A stretch of 64,000 nucleotides of DNA from Burkholderia oklahomensis C6786 (GCF_000959365.1 NZ_CP009555.1:124001-188000); one strand, 5' to 3'; shown: positions 17,975 through 25,913, counted from the stretch's first letter. A program made the numbers and translations. Notes: generated by a model from the sequence alone, not told the origin.

Positions 17975-18019
17975 TGGCCCGCCCTACACGATTCGAACGT
18001 GTGACCTACGGCTTAGAAG
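17975..18019 (-). other. 3' half of tRNA-Arg(TCT): attachment-site core
   Basis: Read on the minus strand, the sequence runs from the anticodon loop CTTCTAA through the variable and T arms (ACACG-TTCGAAT-CGTGT) to a 3' acceptor strand ending GCCA. It ends at the anticodon loop: the sequence upstream cannot pair with GCCGT to complete the anticodon stem, and no D-arm or 5' acceptor strand follows. A 45-bp tRNA 3' end is the usual crossover core for tyrosine integrases. By its polarity, the element that integrated lies on the high-coordinate side, with the intact tRNA at its far end. tRNA identity is by anticodon only. Confidence 0.75.
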
Positions 18020-18507
18020 AACGGCAGTTTGAAAATTGGCACAAACGGAAGTGCAGCGAAATCAAAGACTTGCAGCGATTGCCACATCTAAGCCGCCGCC
18101 CTTCCAGTGCCTATTTCTGCCTTTTCGCGACAATTCTCGTCAAGATTTTGTCAAGTTAGCAATGCCGGATCTCGGCTGCCCGGTTGCTGCGCAGCGCAAC
18201 GTTTCCACGCTTTCAACACGGCGACGGCCGCGAAGCCTTCGCGCGAGCACGGCGTCGGCGCGCGTGCGGCGCTGCCGCGCAGGTCGTCGGTCGATCGCGA
18301 CGGTGCGCTGGCACTGGCTGCTGCCCGCGCTCGGCGTCGCGGCGGGCGTGACGAATCTCGGCTTCGTCTGGAACATAAGCACCAACTACAGTCGAGCTTG
18401 ATTGCGGCCAGCCTCAACCGTGGTTAAGATCGACGAAGAATGCGCAGCCCGCGTTTTCGAAGATGGCCGATTCCATATCGATACAGGCTTCGGTGTATCT
18501 CGCGACG
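18020..18507. pseudogene. Gene-free stretch with a possible membrane-protein remnant
   Basis: No intact gene in 488 bp. The first 150 bp are AT-richer; 18200-18370 is a GC-rich block. One frame there reads RWHWLLPALGVAAGVTNLGFVWNIS, which looks like a transmembrane segment of a transporter, without a start, ribosome site or upstream continuation. It may be a scrap of chromosomal DNA left beside the attachment site. The three frames through this block are all open, so the coding claim is weak. Confidence 0.3.
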
Positions 18508-19176
18508 CTACTTTGGCGCTGCAATCATTCCATCGACCGGGTAGAGCTGCAACATAGCGCGCGCAGCCTCAACGTTCGACGTCGACAGCCACTCCTCCCA
18601 ATCGTCCGGCCGAAGTATGACGACCGACCGCTTTTCGTCGCCCGGCTTATGCATGCGCGACATGATGCGATGGCCCTCAGCATTGACCGTGATCATCGCC
18701 ATCGCGTGCGCCCCTCCTCCATCCTCGCTCTTCAACGTGCGCCAGATTCCCGCGACGCAGTATGGCCGCCAATCAGTCAGCCCGATTCGGTGCCAGACGT
18801 TTCGGCCGGTCTCGTAGCACGGTTCGTAGATCCATTGCGCCGGAATCAGGCAGCGGCGACCTGCTCGCCACGCCGGCCCGTATAGCGGCGATCGCCCAAG
18901 ATTGTCATCGCGCACGTTCATCGTGCTACGCATGATCGGTGGCGCCTTCCCCTCGGCCTTCGCTTTCTCGATGTTCGCTTTCTGCAACGCGCGCGGCCAG
19001 TAACCAAACCCCGCGAGGAACGCCTCGACGTGCCCGTCGATCATCGCAACCGTAGGCGCAAGATAGTCCGGGTAGATCTCAGGCTCCCACGGCGTTCTCT
19101 TCCATAGGTCAATCAGGCCAAGCCGTAACTCGCTGATGCCCGGATCTTCGTCGGGGGCGCGATAGCTGGTGCACAC
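18508..19176 (-). CDS. SOS response-associated peptidase (SRAP/YedK/HMCES family)
   Basis: A 222-residue SRAP protein. In this family the catalytic residue is Cys2, exposed after removal of Met1, and it cross-links to abasic sites in single-stranded DNA. The GTG at 19176 gives M-Cys2-TSYRAP, so this start is chosen over the longer frame reaching 19221. Further motifs are MNVRDDNL (NARSE-like region), RCLIPAQWIYEP (RCLIP...YEW, with the conserved Glu) and SRMHKPGDEKR (HxRMP-like). The divergent region holds a LexA box, so DNA damage should induce it. As prophage cargo it may protect replicating phage DNA at abasic sites. Confidence 0.9.
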   Translation of the reverse strand: MCTSYRAPDEDPGISELRLGLIDLWKRTPWEPEIYPDYLAPTVAMIDGHVEAFLAGFGYWPRALQKANIEKAKAEGKAPPIMRSTMNVRDDNLGRSPLYGPAWRAGRRCLIPAQWIYEPCYETGRNVWHRIGLTDWRPYCVAGIWRTLKSEDGGGAHAMAMITVNAEGHRIMSRMHKPGDEKRSVVILRPDDWEEWLSTSNVEAARAMLQLYPVDGMIAAPK

Positions 19177-19227
19177 GGCGGCATCTCTTTTCGGGGGATG
19201 GATCACTTCATCATAGTCCAAGATATA

Positions 19228-19243
19228 CTGTATAAAATTACAG
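19228..19243. promoter_or_regulatory. LexA (SOS) box
   Basis: CTGTATAAAATTACAG matches the LexA consensus CTG-N10-CAG with an AT-rich centre. It lies between the SRAP gene (start at 19176, leftward) and the 213-residue gene (start about 19261, rightward), so LexA could repress both. Confidence 0.8.
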
Positions 19244-19260
19244 GTTTCCCGTATTACGAA

Positions 19261-19902
19261 ATGATCCTGCCACCGTTCAATCCGCCCAAGCTACCCGAGA
19301 TGACCGAGTGGTGGACGCGCTGCACATATGCTGACGTCCAGCGTCTGATTCTCGAAGTTCAGCACCAGCGCCTCACTTTGTGGGAGCTCCGCAGCTGCAT
19401 CGCCGATGCGTCGCGCCGAGCGCGCGCGATCGACCCATCGTTGCTTGAGTATGGCGCACCGCTACGGAGGCTCGGCTTCATCGTCGACAAGGAAATTGGT
19501 CGTGCCGCCCCATTCGCTCGCATGCAGGAACCGGTCGCGCCGTTTTCCGACGAGTGGCGTGCAAGGCAAGAAATCAGGTCAAAGCGCTGGGAGTCTCCGG
19601 ACGACACGCCACCAGGCGCATCTCCGAAATGGATCCCAGAGTTTCAGCGGGTAACGTGGGAAGAACTGCGCGAGAAATGGCGTTTCGAGGAAGGCAAGAA
19701 GGTCGGCCGGCACACGTTCGAGCAACGCATGGCGCTCGAAATCGCGTATTTGCGAAGCCACATTGTTGGAAAGTCGCGAAAGCTCGTCGATGCAGCCCGG
19801 GTTGAAGCAGAGAAAAGCGGTGTGGAGTTGTTCGCGCTAGACCAGCTGAAACGCATTCTCGAGGTCGAGCGCGACGAAGAGGCGTTCTGCCGTATCACGT
19901 AG
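19261..19902 (+). CDS. Unknown protein, divergent from SRAP and SOS-controlled
   Basis: A 213-residue soluble protein. The ATG at 19261 is preferred because the upstream alternative at 19198 would place the LexA box inside the coding region; no strong ribosome site is visible at either. The sequence is rich in Trp, Arg and Glu, with a mostly helical C-terminal half (FEQRMALEIAYLRSHIVGKSRKLVDAARVEAEKSGVELF) and no motif I recognise. Sharing a LexA-controlled divergent promoter with SRAP suggests a DNA-damage or prophage-induction function. Confidence 0.65.
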   Translation: MILPPFNPPKLPEMTEWWTRCTYADVQRLILEVQHQRLTLWELRSCIADASRRARAIDPSLLEYGAPLRRLGFIVDKEIGRAAPFARMQEPVAPFSDEWRARQEIRSKRWESPDDTPPGASPKWIPEFQRVTWEELREKWRFEEGKKVGRHTFEQRMALEIAYLRSHIVGKSRKLVDAARVEAEKSGVELFALDQLKRILEVERDEEAFCRIT

Positions 19903-20031
19903 CGAGGACGAAACGACGAACGAGCCGGGTCTACTCGATGAGACGCGAAGACTAGGCTTGACTTCTGCGAACACTACCTCGGCTACCATGCCGCCCGCCG
20001 GACAGTGGTGGCGCCGCGAGCCGCCGACACG

Positions 20032-21126
20032 TCAAACTGGACCGGCCACTATGGGGTAGGGAATCGATCCTTTGGGCAAGCGCGGTGTTTTGAGGACCGC
20101 AGCCTTCGCGCTCAGCAATTCGTCGTCGCCTACCTCGAAGCGGCGCAGCCACGCTGCAGTTGATTCGCGCGTGTTGTAGACCGGCGCGCCCGCGTTGACT
20201 GTGCCGCGCTGAAGAATGTCCATGCTTTCCGCTCGCACGCGCCGCAGCGCCTTGTCGAGGACGACGTAGGCCGGCGGCAAGAACGGGGGTTGCTCCTCGC
20301 GATCGGAGAGCCCCGACTCGGGCAACACGCCCGCACGAATGATAACGCCGGCCCCGTAGTCGCCGATGGCGAACCAACTCGGAGGCAGCTCCGACATCAG
20401 CGCGCGGATGCCACCGACAGCGTCCAACATGGGTTTGTCGATAGCCGTCAGCCAATTGACGGTCTTAATTTTGCCCTTCAGGTCACGGGCCGAGGTAGAT
20501 CCAGGGTCGCCGACATCGAGCCCCGGCATAATTTGCGCGATCCAGTATTCTGTCGCTTCGTTCTCATGAGGGGTGGTCGGGGAAAGGTTGACAGCAAAGC
20601 CCGCCTGCCCTTGGACGGCACCTAAGCGGCGCGCAGCGTCAAAGAACAGCTTGGCGAAGGCATCGGGGTTCTCTTGGACAGCGACGACCGGCCACGAGAA
20701 TGCTAGGGAGTTGAGACCGCGGTTGCCCATCTTCTCTTGCCATTGGCGCTGGCCCACGACCTCGAACCTCCAAAAACTCGCGTCCGAAGCTTGCTCCCCG
20801 CCGACATAGCAGAAGTCGAAGCGGTCCTCAGGACCGAGCTTGCTGGCGGCGGCACGCAAAGGCTTCGCGCGCGCGAACGGCTGTGCGGCCTTCCCGTTAC
20901 TCCATAGGAACGTCAACTTGCATTCCGGTGCAGCACAGTAGTCGTCGAAACAGTCGGCAATCGCCTCGCGGATGGCGGGATCGAAAGCGCGCTCGAAATA
21001 AAGCGACGCGCGCACGACTACGGCCGCTCCGATTCCGCCGGTTGCATAGCGAGGTTCCAAAAGACCATTGGGCACCAGCGCTTTGCCCTGATTGGCCTTC
21101 GCCCATTCGAGAAAATTCTGATCCAT
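20032..21126 (-). CDS. DUF3396 family protein, probable T6SS immunity protein
   Basis: A 364-residue protein from the ATG at 21126 (MDQNFLEW); the frame also offers a TTG at 21153, immediately after the toxin gene's stop, and the true start is uncertain. It resembles the DUF3396 family, repeatedly found downstream of PAAR-linked toxins and regarded as an immunity group. No signal peptide is present, which fits a cytoplasmic partner for a nuclease toxin. It is the third gene of a tight PAAR-toxin-immunity set. It is itself followed by 129 bp without features before a gene on the other strand. Confidence 0.65.
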   Translation of the reverse strand: MDQNFLEWAKANQGKALVPNGLLEPRYATGGIGAAVVVRASLYFERAFDPAIREAIADCFDDYCAAPECKLTFLWSNGKAAQPFARAKPLRAAASKLGPEDRFDFCYVGGEQASDASFWRFEVVGQRQWQEKMGNRGLNSLAFSWPVVAVQENPDAFAKLFFDAARRLGAVQGQAGFAVNLSPTTPHENEATEYWIAQIMPGLDVGDPGSTSARDLKGKIKTVNWLTAIDKPMLDAVGGIRALMSELPPSWFAIGDYGAGVIIRAGVLPESGLSDREEQPPFLPPAYVVLDKALRRVRAESMDILQRGTVNAGAPVYNTRESTAAWLRRFEVGDDELLSAKAAVLKTPRLPKGSIPYPIVAGPV

Positions 21127-21153
21127 GTTCACGTCGATGCCACGAAAGCCCAA

Positions 21154-21888
21154 TTATGGAACGACAATGGGGGGCGGTGGCAACGGCAAGCCACCCATGC
21201 CAGGCGAGGTAACAGGACCGCGGTTCAGTAGTTGGCGCAGGGAACGCCCTAGCTCGGAGAGCGCCTCAGAAACCGCCCGGAGTGGGCTTTCGTTGGCGTC
21301 GTCGTCGGAGCAGTCACAGTCGCCGGGGCCCATGGTCGCAACCTTATCGGGCGAGCCGGCGATGCGCGCGTAGTCGTCCTCTTGCTCACGATCCCTTTCT
21401 TGAGGCGGGAATTTGATCTCCACCACGCTCTTGATGTTGTCCTGAGTTGGCGGCAGAGATCCGTCCTTGACAATCACCACGTCGGGGCGCCGAACTGCAC
21501 CGGCACCGGCGGGATAGGCGTCTTTTCCACCAGGCCAATACTTTTGAATCCAGCCTGGCAGATAGGGATGCGGCTCCAAAGGAGACGCCGAGCGCATGAT
21601 CGGTGACGGAGGGATCTGCGTCATGTCGTAGTTGACTTCCGACTTGTACGGGCTCTTCCATCCCATCGACCGATCCAGGTCGCGCAGGTTGCGCGAAACG
21701 CATTGCTGCTTGAGGCTTTGGCCCGATGCGCCAGTGTCTGGCTCGCGACTACACACACAAACGGCCTTGCAGATCACCTTCTTATCGACCGGGTCAGGTG
21801 TCGCGGGCCGAAGATGCACGGGCGTCGTTTCGCCCTTCGGCGACATGCCACCTTGACCGGAGTTGGCTCCGTAGGCGCGACCACTCAT
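21154..21888 (-). CDS. VRR-NUC-type PD-(D/E)XK nuclease, probable T6SS toxin
   Basis: A 244-residue protein with a restriction-like nuclease core: RRPDVVIV (Asp136), then VVEIKFP (Glu157, Lys159) and EDDYARIAG, the order typical of VRR-NUC and REase-type toxins. The N-terminal third has several cysteines (CKAVCVC, QQC) that may bind zinc. The C-terminus is Pro-rich. Its start overlaps the PAAR gene by 4 bp (ATGA), which indicates cargo loading on that PAAR tip. The DUF3396 gene directly downstream is the expected immunity. The target is probably DNA of rival bacteria; the delivery route is inferred. Confidence 0.75.
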   Translation of the reverse strand: MSGRAYGANSGQGGMSPKGETTPVHLRPATPDPVDKKVICKAVCVCSREPDTGASGQSLKQQCVSRNLRDLDRSMGWKSPYKSEVNYDMTQIPPSPIMRSASPLEPHPYLPGWIQKYWPGGKDAYPAGAGAVRRPDVVIVKDGSLPPTQDNIKSVVEIKFPPQERDREQEDDYARIAGSPDKVATMGPGDCDCSDDDANESPLRAVSEALSELGRSLRQLLNRGPVTSPGMGGLPLPPPPIVVP

Positions 21889-22445
21889 ATAACGCCGCCT
21901 TCACCGGGTCCCTGAGTCGACTCGGCCGAAAATTTCAGCGACCCAGCAGAGTTTGCCTCATGCCACTGCGTGTAGCCCTCGGCATCAGTTTGGCCGGAAA
22001 TTGTCCGTCCGTCCGCTGTTTGCAGCACGTAGGGATGGTTTGCGATCGGCTTTCCAGTCGTCTCGTCAAATACCTGGAAGCGCCCGCGATATAGGCCGTC
22101 TGGTCCCTGTGGTGCCGACTGGGGGACAATGCTCTTCCCGCCGCCGATCGAATGGCCGCCGGCGGCCCCCGATGTCGGGGCAACCGTGGCGACGCCTTGC
22201 GACGCGATAAGCGTCGCGCCGCAGGCGGTCTTGTCTCCGTCCGTAGCGATTGGCCTGTCGCCAAACGTCATGTTTAGCTCGCGCTTTACGCTGACGATCG
22301 GGTAAATTCCGCCACAGCGGGGACACGTCACCATGTCGCCAAGCAACGCAATTGCCCTTCCATGAACCGTGTTGGCGGCATTACAGCCGACCACGCGACC
22401 ACCATGCGTGGTCGTGTCTCCCTCGCAAATAAACGCAAACCCCAT
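21885..22445 (-). CDS. PAAR-domain protein with C-terminal beta domain
   Basis: A 186-residue protein. The N-terminal PAAR region (about residues 1-95) has the expected pattern MGFAFICEGDTTTHGGRVVGC...HGRAIALLGDMVTCPRC...FGDRPIATDGDKTACGATLIASQ, with zinc-ligand His and Cys residues, and would cap the VgrG spike of a type VI secretion system. A Gly-rich linker leads to a transthyretin/Ig-like extension (RFQVFDETTGKPIANHPYVL...GRTISGQTDAEGYTQW) typical of toxin-adaptor regions. It is the first gene of the toxin set. No VgrG or T6SS structural gene is nearby, so it would rely on the host machine. A perfect palindrome lies 63 bp upstream. Confidence 0.85.
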   Translation of the reverse strand: MGFAFICEGDTTTHGGRVVGCNAANTVHGRAIALLGDMVTCPRCGGIYPIVSVKRELNMTFGDRPIATDGDKTACGATLIASQGVATVAPTSGAAGGHSIGGGKSIVPQSAPQGPDGLYRGRFQVFDETTGKPIANHPYVLQTADGRTISGQTDAEGYTQWHEANSAGSLKFSAESTQGPGEGGVI

Positions 22446-22507
22446 GCCGAAGTCTCCACAAGGAAATTTGCGGAGGAATGTAGCACGCGGGCAATTGTGG
22501 GAGCCAC

Positions 22508-22525
22508 CCTGTCAGATCTGACAGG
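22508..22525. promoter_or_regulatory. Perfect 18-bp palindrome upstream of the PAAR operon
   Basis: CCTGTCAGATCTGACAGG is an exact palindrome, 63 bp before the PAAR start codon. It contains CTG-N10-CAG and so could be a LexA-type or other dimeric-repressor operator; the GC-containing centre is atypical for LexA. Confidence 0.5.
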
Positions 22526-22608
22526 AATGCAGATCTGTTACCTCATGGACACCGTATATTTGGTCCGCTCACAGCATCAAAGCGGCACACACAGAATTTA
22601 GGTGTGGA

Positions 22609-22630
22609 GCCCCGGTCGCTCGACCGGGGC
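22609..22630. terminator. Hairpin between the PAAR set and the lipoprotein gene
   Basis: GCCCCGGTCG-CT-CGACCGGGGC is a 10-bp perfect stem beginning 11 bp after the lipoprotein stop codon on the minus strand. It lacks a clear T-run, but position and strength suggest it ends the late or lipoprotein transcript before the toxin genes. Confidence 0.5.
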
Positions 22631-22640
22631 AACGAAAGCA

Positions 22641-23540
22641 TTATTTTTTGACCGGCTCGATACCCCAGCACTGCGCGGATCGCCCCTCCTCCGGGATAGC
22701 CTCGCGGTTGTACTTGCACTTGTTAATCGTATCGAGCGCAATCTTGTAGCGCTCAACCAGCGGATCGACGATGCTTGCGATCTGAGCGTCTTGCGCCACC
22801 TTATCCGGCGTATTGCAATCGGCGCCCATGTGCGTGGCATCCGACTGCAACGTACCGCCAACCGTCTGAAACCGAAAGACGTTGCTGTTCGCCGCCGCAT
22901 TAATAGCTTCATAGAGCGCTTTCGACGCGGTCGGATACGTCGTCAAAACAGCGCGCCCGGCTGCATCAACAGAACTGACAACCTTGTCAGGAGCGCACGA
23001 CGTGATCGCAAGGGAGGCGAACACCACCCGCCCTTTCAGATACTCTCGTTCCACGTAGATCAGCAGTTCGTCTTTGAACCGATTCACCATCTCCGACTTC
23101 TCGCTCGAATCGATATAACCCGTCATGTCGTCGAACTGGAAGTTGACGAGCACCCATTCGCTGATGTTCGTTTTCGAGTTATAGACTTCGTCGATTGCCG
23201 GGCCGATTCCGTTGTTCTCGGACATGACGAGTTGATGCAACGTCGTTCCGTTGATAATGCCGGGATACACTCCGACATCCGCGCCGCGGGCCTTGAAGGC
23301 ATCTTGAAGCGCGGCAATTGTGGCATCCCCGTCCGCCGAGGTGCTCGGGCTCGATGGGCTGCTCAAAGCGCTGGCAGCCGCGGCCATTGTCCGCGCTCGC
23401 GACCCCGATACCAGTGGTGCGCCCGAGTACGTGAGCCTAATCGCCGGGCCAGACGAGTCGCCACCACTATCATCGCCTCCGCCACATGCGGAAATGTGGA
23501 GGCAGAGCGGAAGCGCCATGTAGGCGAAAATTCTTTTCAT
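22641..23540 (-). CDS. Prophage-borne lipoprotein
   Basis: A 299-residue protein starting MKRIFAYMALPLCLH, with a lipobox HISAC followed by GGGDDSGGDSSG, so a lipidated, probably outer-membrane protein with a flexible tether. The mature domain (about 80-299) is mixed alpha/beta with several cysteines (ITSCAPD, GADCNTP, INKCKYN, AQCWG) that may form disulfides. I recognise no family. It follows the lysis genes in the late orientation but is separated by its own spacing and a terminator, typical of lysogenic-conversion cargo. Surface exclusion or receptor masking is possible but unproven. Confidence 0.6.
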   Translation of the reverse strand: MKRIFAYMALPLCLHISACGGGDDSGGDSSGPAIRLTYSGAPLVSGSRARTMAAAASALSSPSSPSTSADGDATIAALQDAFKARGADVGVYPGIINGTTLHQLVMSENNGIGPAIDEVYNSKTNISEWVLVNFQFDDMTGYIDSSEKSEMVNRFKDELLIYVEREYLKGRVVFASLAITSCAPDKVVSSVDAAGRAVLTTYPTASKALYEAINAAANSNVFRFQTVGGTLQSDATHMGADCNTPDKVAQDAQIASIVDPLVERYKIALDTINKCKYNREAIPEEGRSAQCWGIEPVKK

Positions 23541-23601
23541 ATTTGGTCTCAGGTTCATAGATGTTGTTCACTTCATGAGTCGCTGAGTTTACAATCAAAT
23601 T

Positions 23602-24144
23602 TCAATTCTGACATCCAGACGTCTGCGGCCGGATCGCGCATACGTAGCCCTGTAGGGCCGTCAGTTTGTCGATCTCGCGCTGATCGTCGCCGGCGACGCC
23701 GAAAACGCGTTCCGCAACCGTTGCGTCGACGTCTGCATAGGCGGCGGCACCATCGCCCACGCCGGCGGCGCTGGAAGCGCCGGACGCGCCGTCGCGACCG
23801 GCTGCCGTGCAGTTTCGGACGGCGACGCGCAGCCGCTCAGTGCCAGCGGCAAGAGCAGCCCGCAGGCTGCGATTCTCTGCTTCATGGTCGATCCTCTCTT
23901 TCGTGGTTCGTTGGTCGACGGCCGCCACCGCCGACGCTGCCGTGTCATGCGCGGCGATTGCGCGCAGCTCGGCGTCGAGTGCGGCACGTGAAATCGCGCC
24001 CAAGGCTTCCGCGTGCCGCTGCGCATCGGACGCCCGTGCTGCCTGCTCGTTGGCAAGCCTGCGTGATCCGATCAGATGATCGACACCAGCGCCGGCCGCG
24101 ATGCCGAGCAGCATGGCCAACAGATACAGAGCTGCTTTCGGCAT
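23602..24144 (-). CDS. Rz: Inner-membrane spanin Rz
   Basis: A 180-residue i-spanin starting MPKAALYLLAMLLG, with one N-terminal transmembrane helix followed by a long Ala/Arg/Glu-rich periplasmic coiled coil, the Rz layout. The ATG overlaps the endolysin stop (TGATG), coupling the two. It joins the inner and outer membranes with Rz1 to complete lysis. The Rz1 gene is nested in another frame inside it (23661-23885). Confidence 0.85.
   Translation of the reverse strand: MPKAALYLLAMLLGIAAGAGVDHLIGSRRLANEQAARASDAQRHAEALGAISRAALDAELRAIAAHDTAASAVAAVDQRTTKERIDHEAENRSLRAALAAGTERLRVAVRNCTAAGRDGASGASSAAGVGDGAAAYADVDATVAERVFGVAGDDQREIDKLTALQGYVCAIRPQTSGCQN
23661..23885 (-). CDS. Rz1: Outer-membrane spanin lipoprotein Rz1
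   Basis: A 74-residue lipoprotein fully embedded in Rz in a different frame: MKQRIAACGLLLPLALSGC carries a lipobox LSGC, and the mature part is proline-rich (RPALPAPPAWAMVPPP), both standard for Rz1. Nested Rz/Rz1 pairs are known from lambda. Confidence 0.85.
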   Translation of the reverse strand: MKQRIAACGLLLPLALSGCASPSETARQPVATARPALPAPPAWAMVPPPMQTSTQRLRNAFSASPATISARSTN

Positions 24145-24641
24145 CACAGCCCCCGCTCGCACAACGCGCGCTCGGCCGCCCGGCGTTTCACAAGGCCGGG
24201 CAGCACGCGACCGCCCGCCGTCACCCACTGCGGCCGGCCGCTGTCGGACTCGTTCAGCGCGCGGCACGCACCGCGCCAGTCGCCCGCGCTGAAGCGCTTC
24301 GCGGTCGTGCTGTTGCAGTAAGCGTTCGGGCCGACGTTGTATGCAAAGCTCACGGCCGCCGCGAGCTGATACGGACGGTTTTTCAGCCCCGGCGTGCAAC
24401 GCAACACGGGTTGGGCGTGCGCGATCAGTTGCGTTTCGAGTGACGCGCGACACTCGGCCTCGCTATACGCCTTGCCAACCACGACGTCGCGCGTATCGCC
24501 CATGCACTTCGTCGGGATGCCGACTGGATCGAGATACCCGACCAGCTTGACGCCCTCGAACTTCGTGACGATGGAAAAAAGAAGGGCTGCCGCAGCAGCC
24601 CCCACAACGCCCACAAGAGTCGTCCTTCGCATTTCAGCCAT
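24144..24641 (-). CDS. Endolysin, GH24 lysozyme with SAR-type N-terminus
   Basis: A 165-residue phage lysozyme. The N-terminal hydrophobic, Ala/Gly-rich helix (TLVGVVGAAAAALLFSIV) fits a signal-anchor-release domain. The catalytic pattern Glu-8-Asp-5-Thr is seen in KFEGVKLVGYLDPVGIPT. It cleaves peptidoglycan glycosidic bonds. The ATG at 24641 lies within the 3' end of the holin gene (8-bp overlap); a longer frame to 24728 has no better start. Confidence 0.92.
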   Translation of the reverse strand: MAEMRRTTLVGVVGAAAAALLFSIVTKFEGVKLVGYLDPVGIPTKCMGDTRDVVVGKAYSEAECRASLETQLIAHAQPVLRCTPGLKNRPYQLAAAVSFAYNVGPNAYCNSTTAKRFSAGDWRGACRALNESDSGRPQWVTAGGRVLPGLVKRRAAERALCERGL

Positions 24642-24846
24642 CGTGCCTCTCCATCTCCAGAATGCGCATGTCCGATTCGCGCTGTTCTCGGCGATCCTTG
24701 CGCCACATAAAAAAGAAGTTGAGCCCAAATGTTGCGATTGCCGTCATGATGCCGACGATCACCCCGATATCCGTCAGCGTCAGTGAAGACGCAACAGCCG
24801 TAACGCTTCCAACGTAGCTCGCCACTTCACTCGGACTCGCTCGCAT
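24634..24846 (-). CDS. Holin
   Basis: A 70-residue membrane protein with hydrophobic segments (VGSVTAVASSLTL and IGVIVGIMTAIATFGLNFFFMW) followed by a charged C-terminal tail (RKDRREQRESDMRI), directly upstream of and overlapping the endolysin gene. Size, topology and position fit a phage holin that times membrane permeabilisation and SAR endolysin activation. Confidence 0.85.
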   Translation of the reverse strand: MRASPSEVASYVGSVTAVASSLTLTDIGVIVGIMTAIATFGLNFFFMWRKDRREQRESDMRILEMERHDG

Positions 24847-24888
24847 TAGTCCCTCGCAATGAAAAGGGCCGCCATATTTGGCAGCCCG

Positions 24889-25605
24889 CTAAACTATTCC
24901 CGTCCCATCAAGTACCATGAAGCGCGAGTGATACTGCTCGCGAAAGCATGCGACATTTGGCGTTCTTCCTCCGTTGTACAGAGCAGTTCCCCAATACACA
25001 CTCCCACCGTCAACGCGAATCGACGAGAGCTCTACCACGCCCGGGTCATAGCTCCACGCTTTGTGAACAGAGTAGATGGCCGAAATCAGAACAGGCACGC
25101 CGTACGACCTAGAATGCCACGGCGGCGACGGCGCACCCTCGACCGCCCACCCGACACCATTCATATAATCTTCGAAGATCACATCGAGGACTCTGAGAAA
25201 CGGCTTCGATGAATCCGAGACCAACCGCCCACTCGCATCGAAAACTTGCAGACCGAAGTTTCCCGCGGCGACGGGTACTTGGTCGAACACGAACAGTCGG
25301 ACGTTACACGGCCGCTCGGTGACAAACGTCAGGGAATATGTACCCCCACTTCGTTGCACATTCCACAGCGTGATTCCCACTGCACCAGACGCGAGTACCG
25401 CGTACATCGGACCAGCCACTGCCGAGAAAGTGAACGTCACATGTGGGAGATTTATCGTGAATGTTCTTCCAGCATCATTCAGCGCCAAAAATAGCGAGCC
25501 GACCGCAGAATCCGCCGCCATCGACTGCACCATCTGATAGTTCGGAGTTCGCCCGTCGATCTGATACACCCCGGTATCAGTGAATGCCTGAAATCCTGCC
25601 TGCAT
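24889..25605 (-). CDS. Tail-tip associated protein (DUF6453-like)
   Basis: A 238-residue beta-rich protein starting MQAGFQAFTDTGVYQIDG, just downstream of the J gene. A segment GLQVFDASGRLVSDS resembles GLQIFDGAGRLILDA in the adjacent 102-residue protein and VRVYDGNGVLRVRMG at the end of J, so the three share a repeat. Genes of this type follow J in many lambda-like siphophages and are taken to be part of, or accessories to, the tail tip; direct function is unknown. Starts and stops of the consecutive genes abut. Confidence 0.65.
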   Translation of the reverse strand: MQAGFQAFTDTGVYQIDGRTPNYQMVQSMAADSAVGSLFLALNDAGRTFTINLPHVTFTFSAVAGPMYAVLASGAVGITLWNVQRSGGTYSLTFVTERPCNVRLFVFDQVPVAAGNFGLQVFDASGRLVSDSSKPFLRVLDVIFEDYMNGVGWAVEGAPSPPWHSRSYGVPVLISAIYSVHKAWSYDPGVVELSSIRVDGGSVYWGTALYNGGRTPNVACFREQYHSRFMVLDGTGIV

Positions 25606-25913
25606 CAATACACTCCAAAAACGATCCACCCGGGGACTCGGGTGTACGCGTTCGATCCGCTTGAGTTCGGGCTATACGACCAACTGATTCCCCCTGCATT
25701 AATCGAGACGACCGGCGACGGCTCGGCGCCCGAAACACGAAAGAAAATCTGTTGCGGCATGAAGGCCCAAAACGGTTCCCCGCCGGACATATCCGCCGCA
25801 ACGCTCCCGTCGTTCCCACCAGTCCACGCGATCCCGGCTACCCGCCCTGCTCGCGACTTCGCATCGAGAATCAGACGGCCGGCACCGTCGAAAATCTGAA
25901 GCCCAGCTGTCAT
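25605..25913 (-). CDS. Small tail-tip associated protein (DUF6453-like)
   Basis: A 102-residue protein starting MTAGLQIFDGAGRLILDAK, placed between J and a larger relative, with which it shares the N-terminal motif. It is beta-rich with no catalytic motif. The ATG overlaps the J stop codon region. Probably a virion or tail-assembly accessory. Confidence 0.65.
   Translation of the reverse strand: MTAGLQIFDGAGRLILDAKSRAGRVAGIAWTGGNDGSVAADMSGGEPFWAFMPQQIFFRVSGAEPSPVVSINAGGISWSYSPNSSGSNAYTRVPGWIVFGVY

Noticed and set aside
17965..18159. 64-residue ORF starting MILLARPTRFERVTYG
   Set aside because: This is the antisense reading of the tRNA-Arg fragment, a common false gene.
22602..24443. 613-residue plus-strand ORF
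   Set aside because: Runs antisense across the lipoprotein, Rz and endolysin genes; low-complexity Arg-rich sequence.
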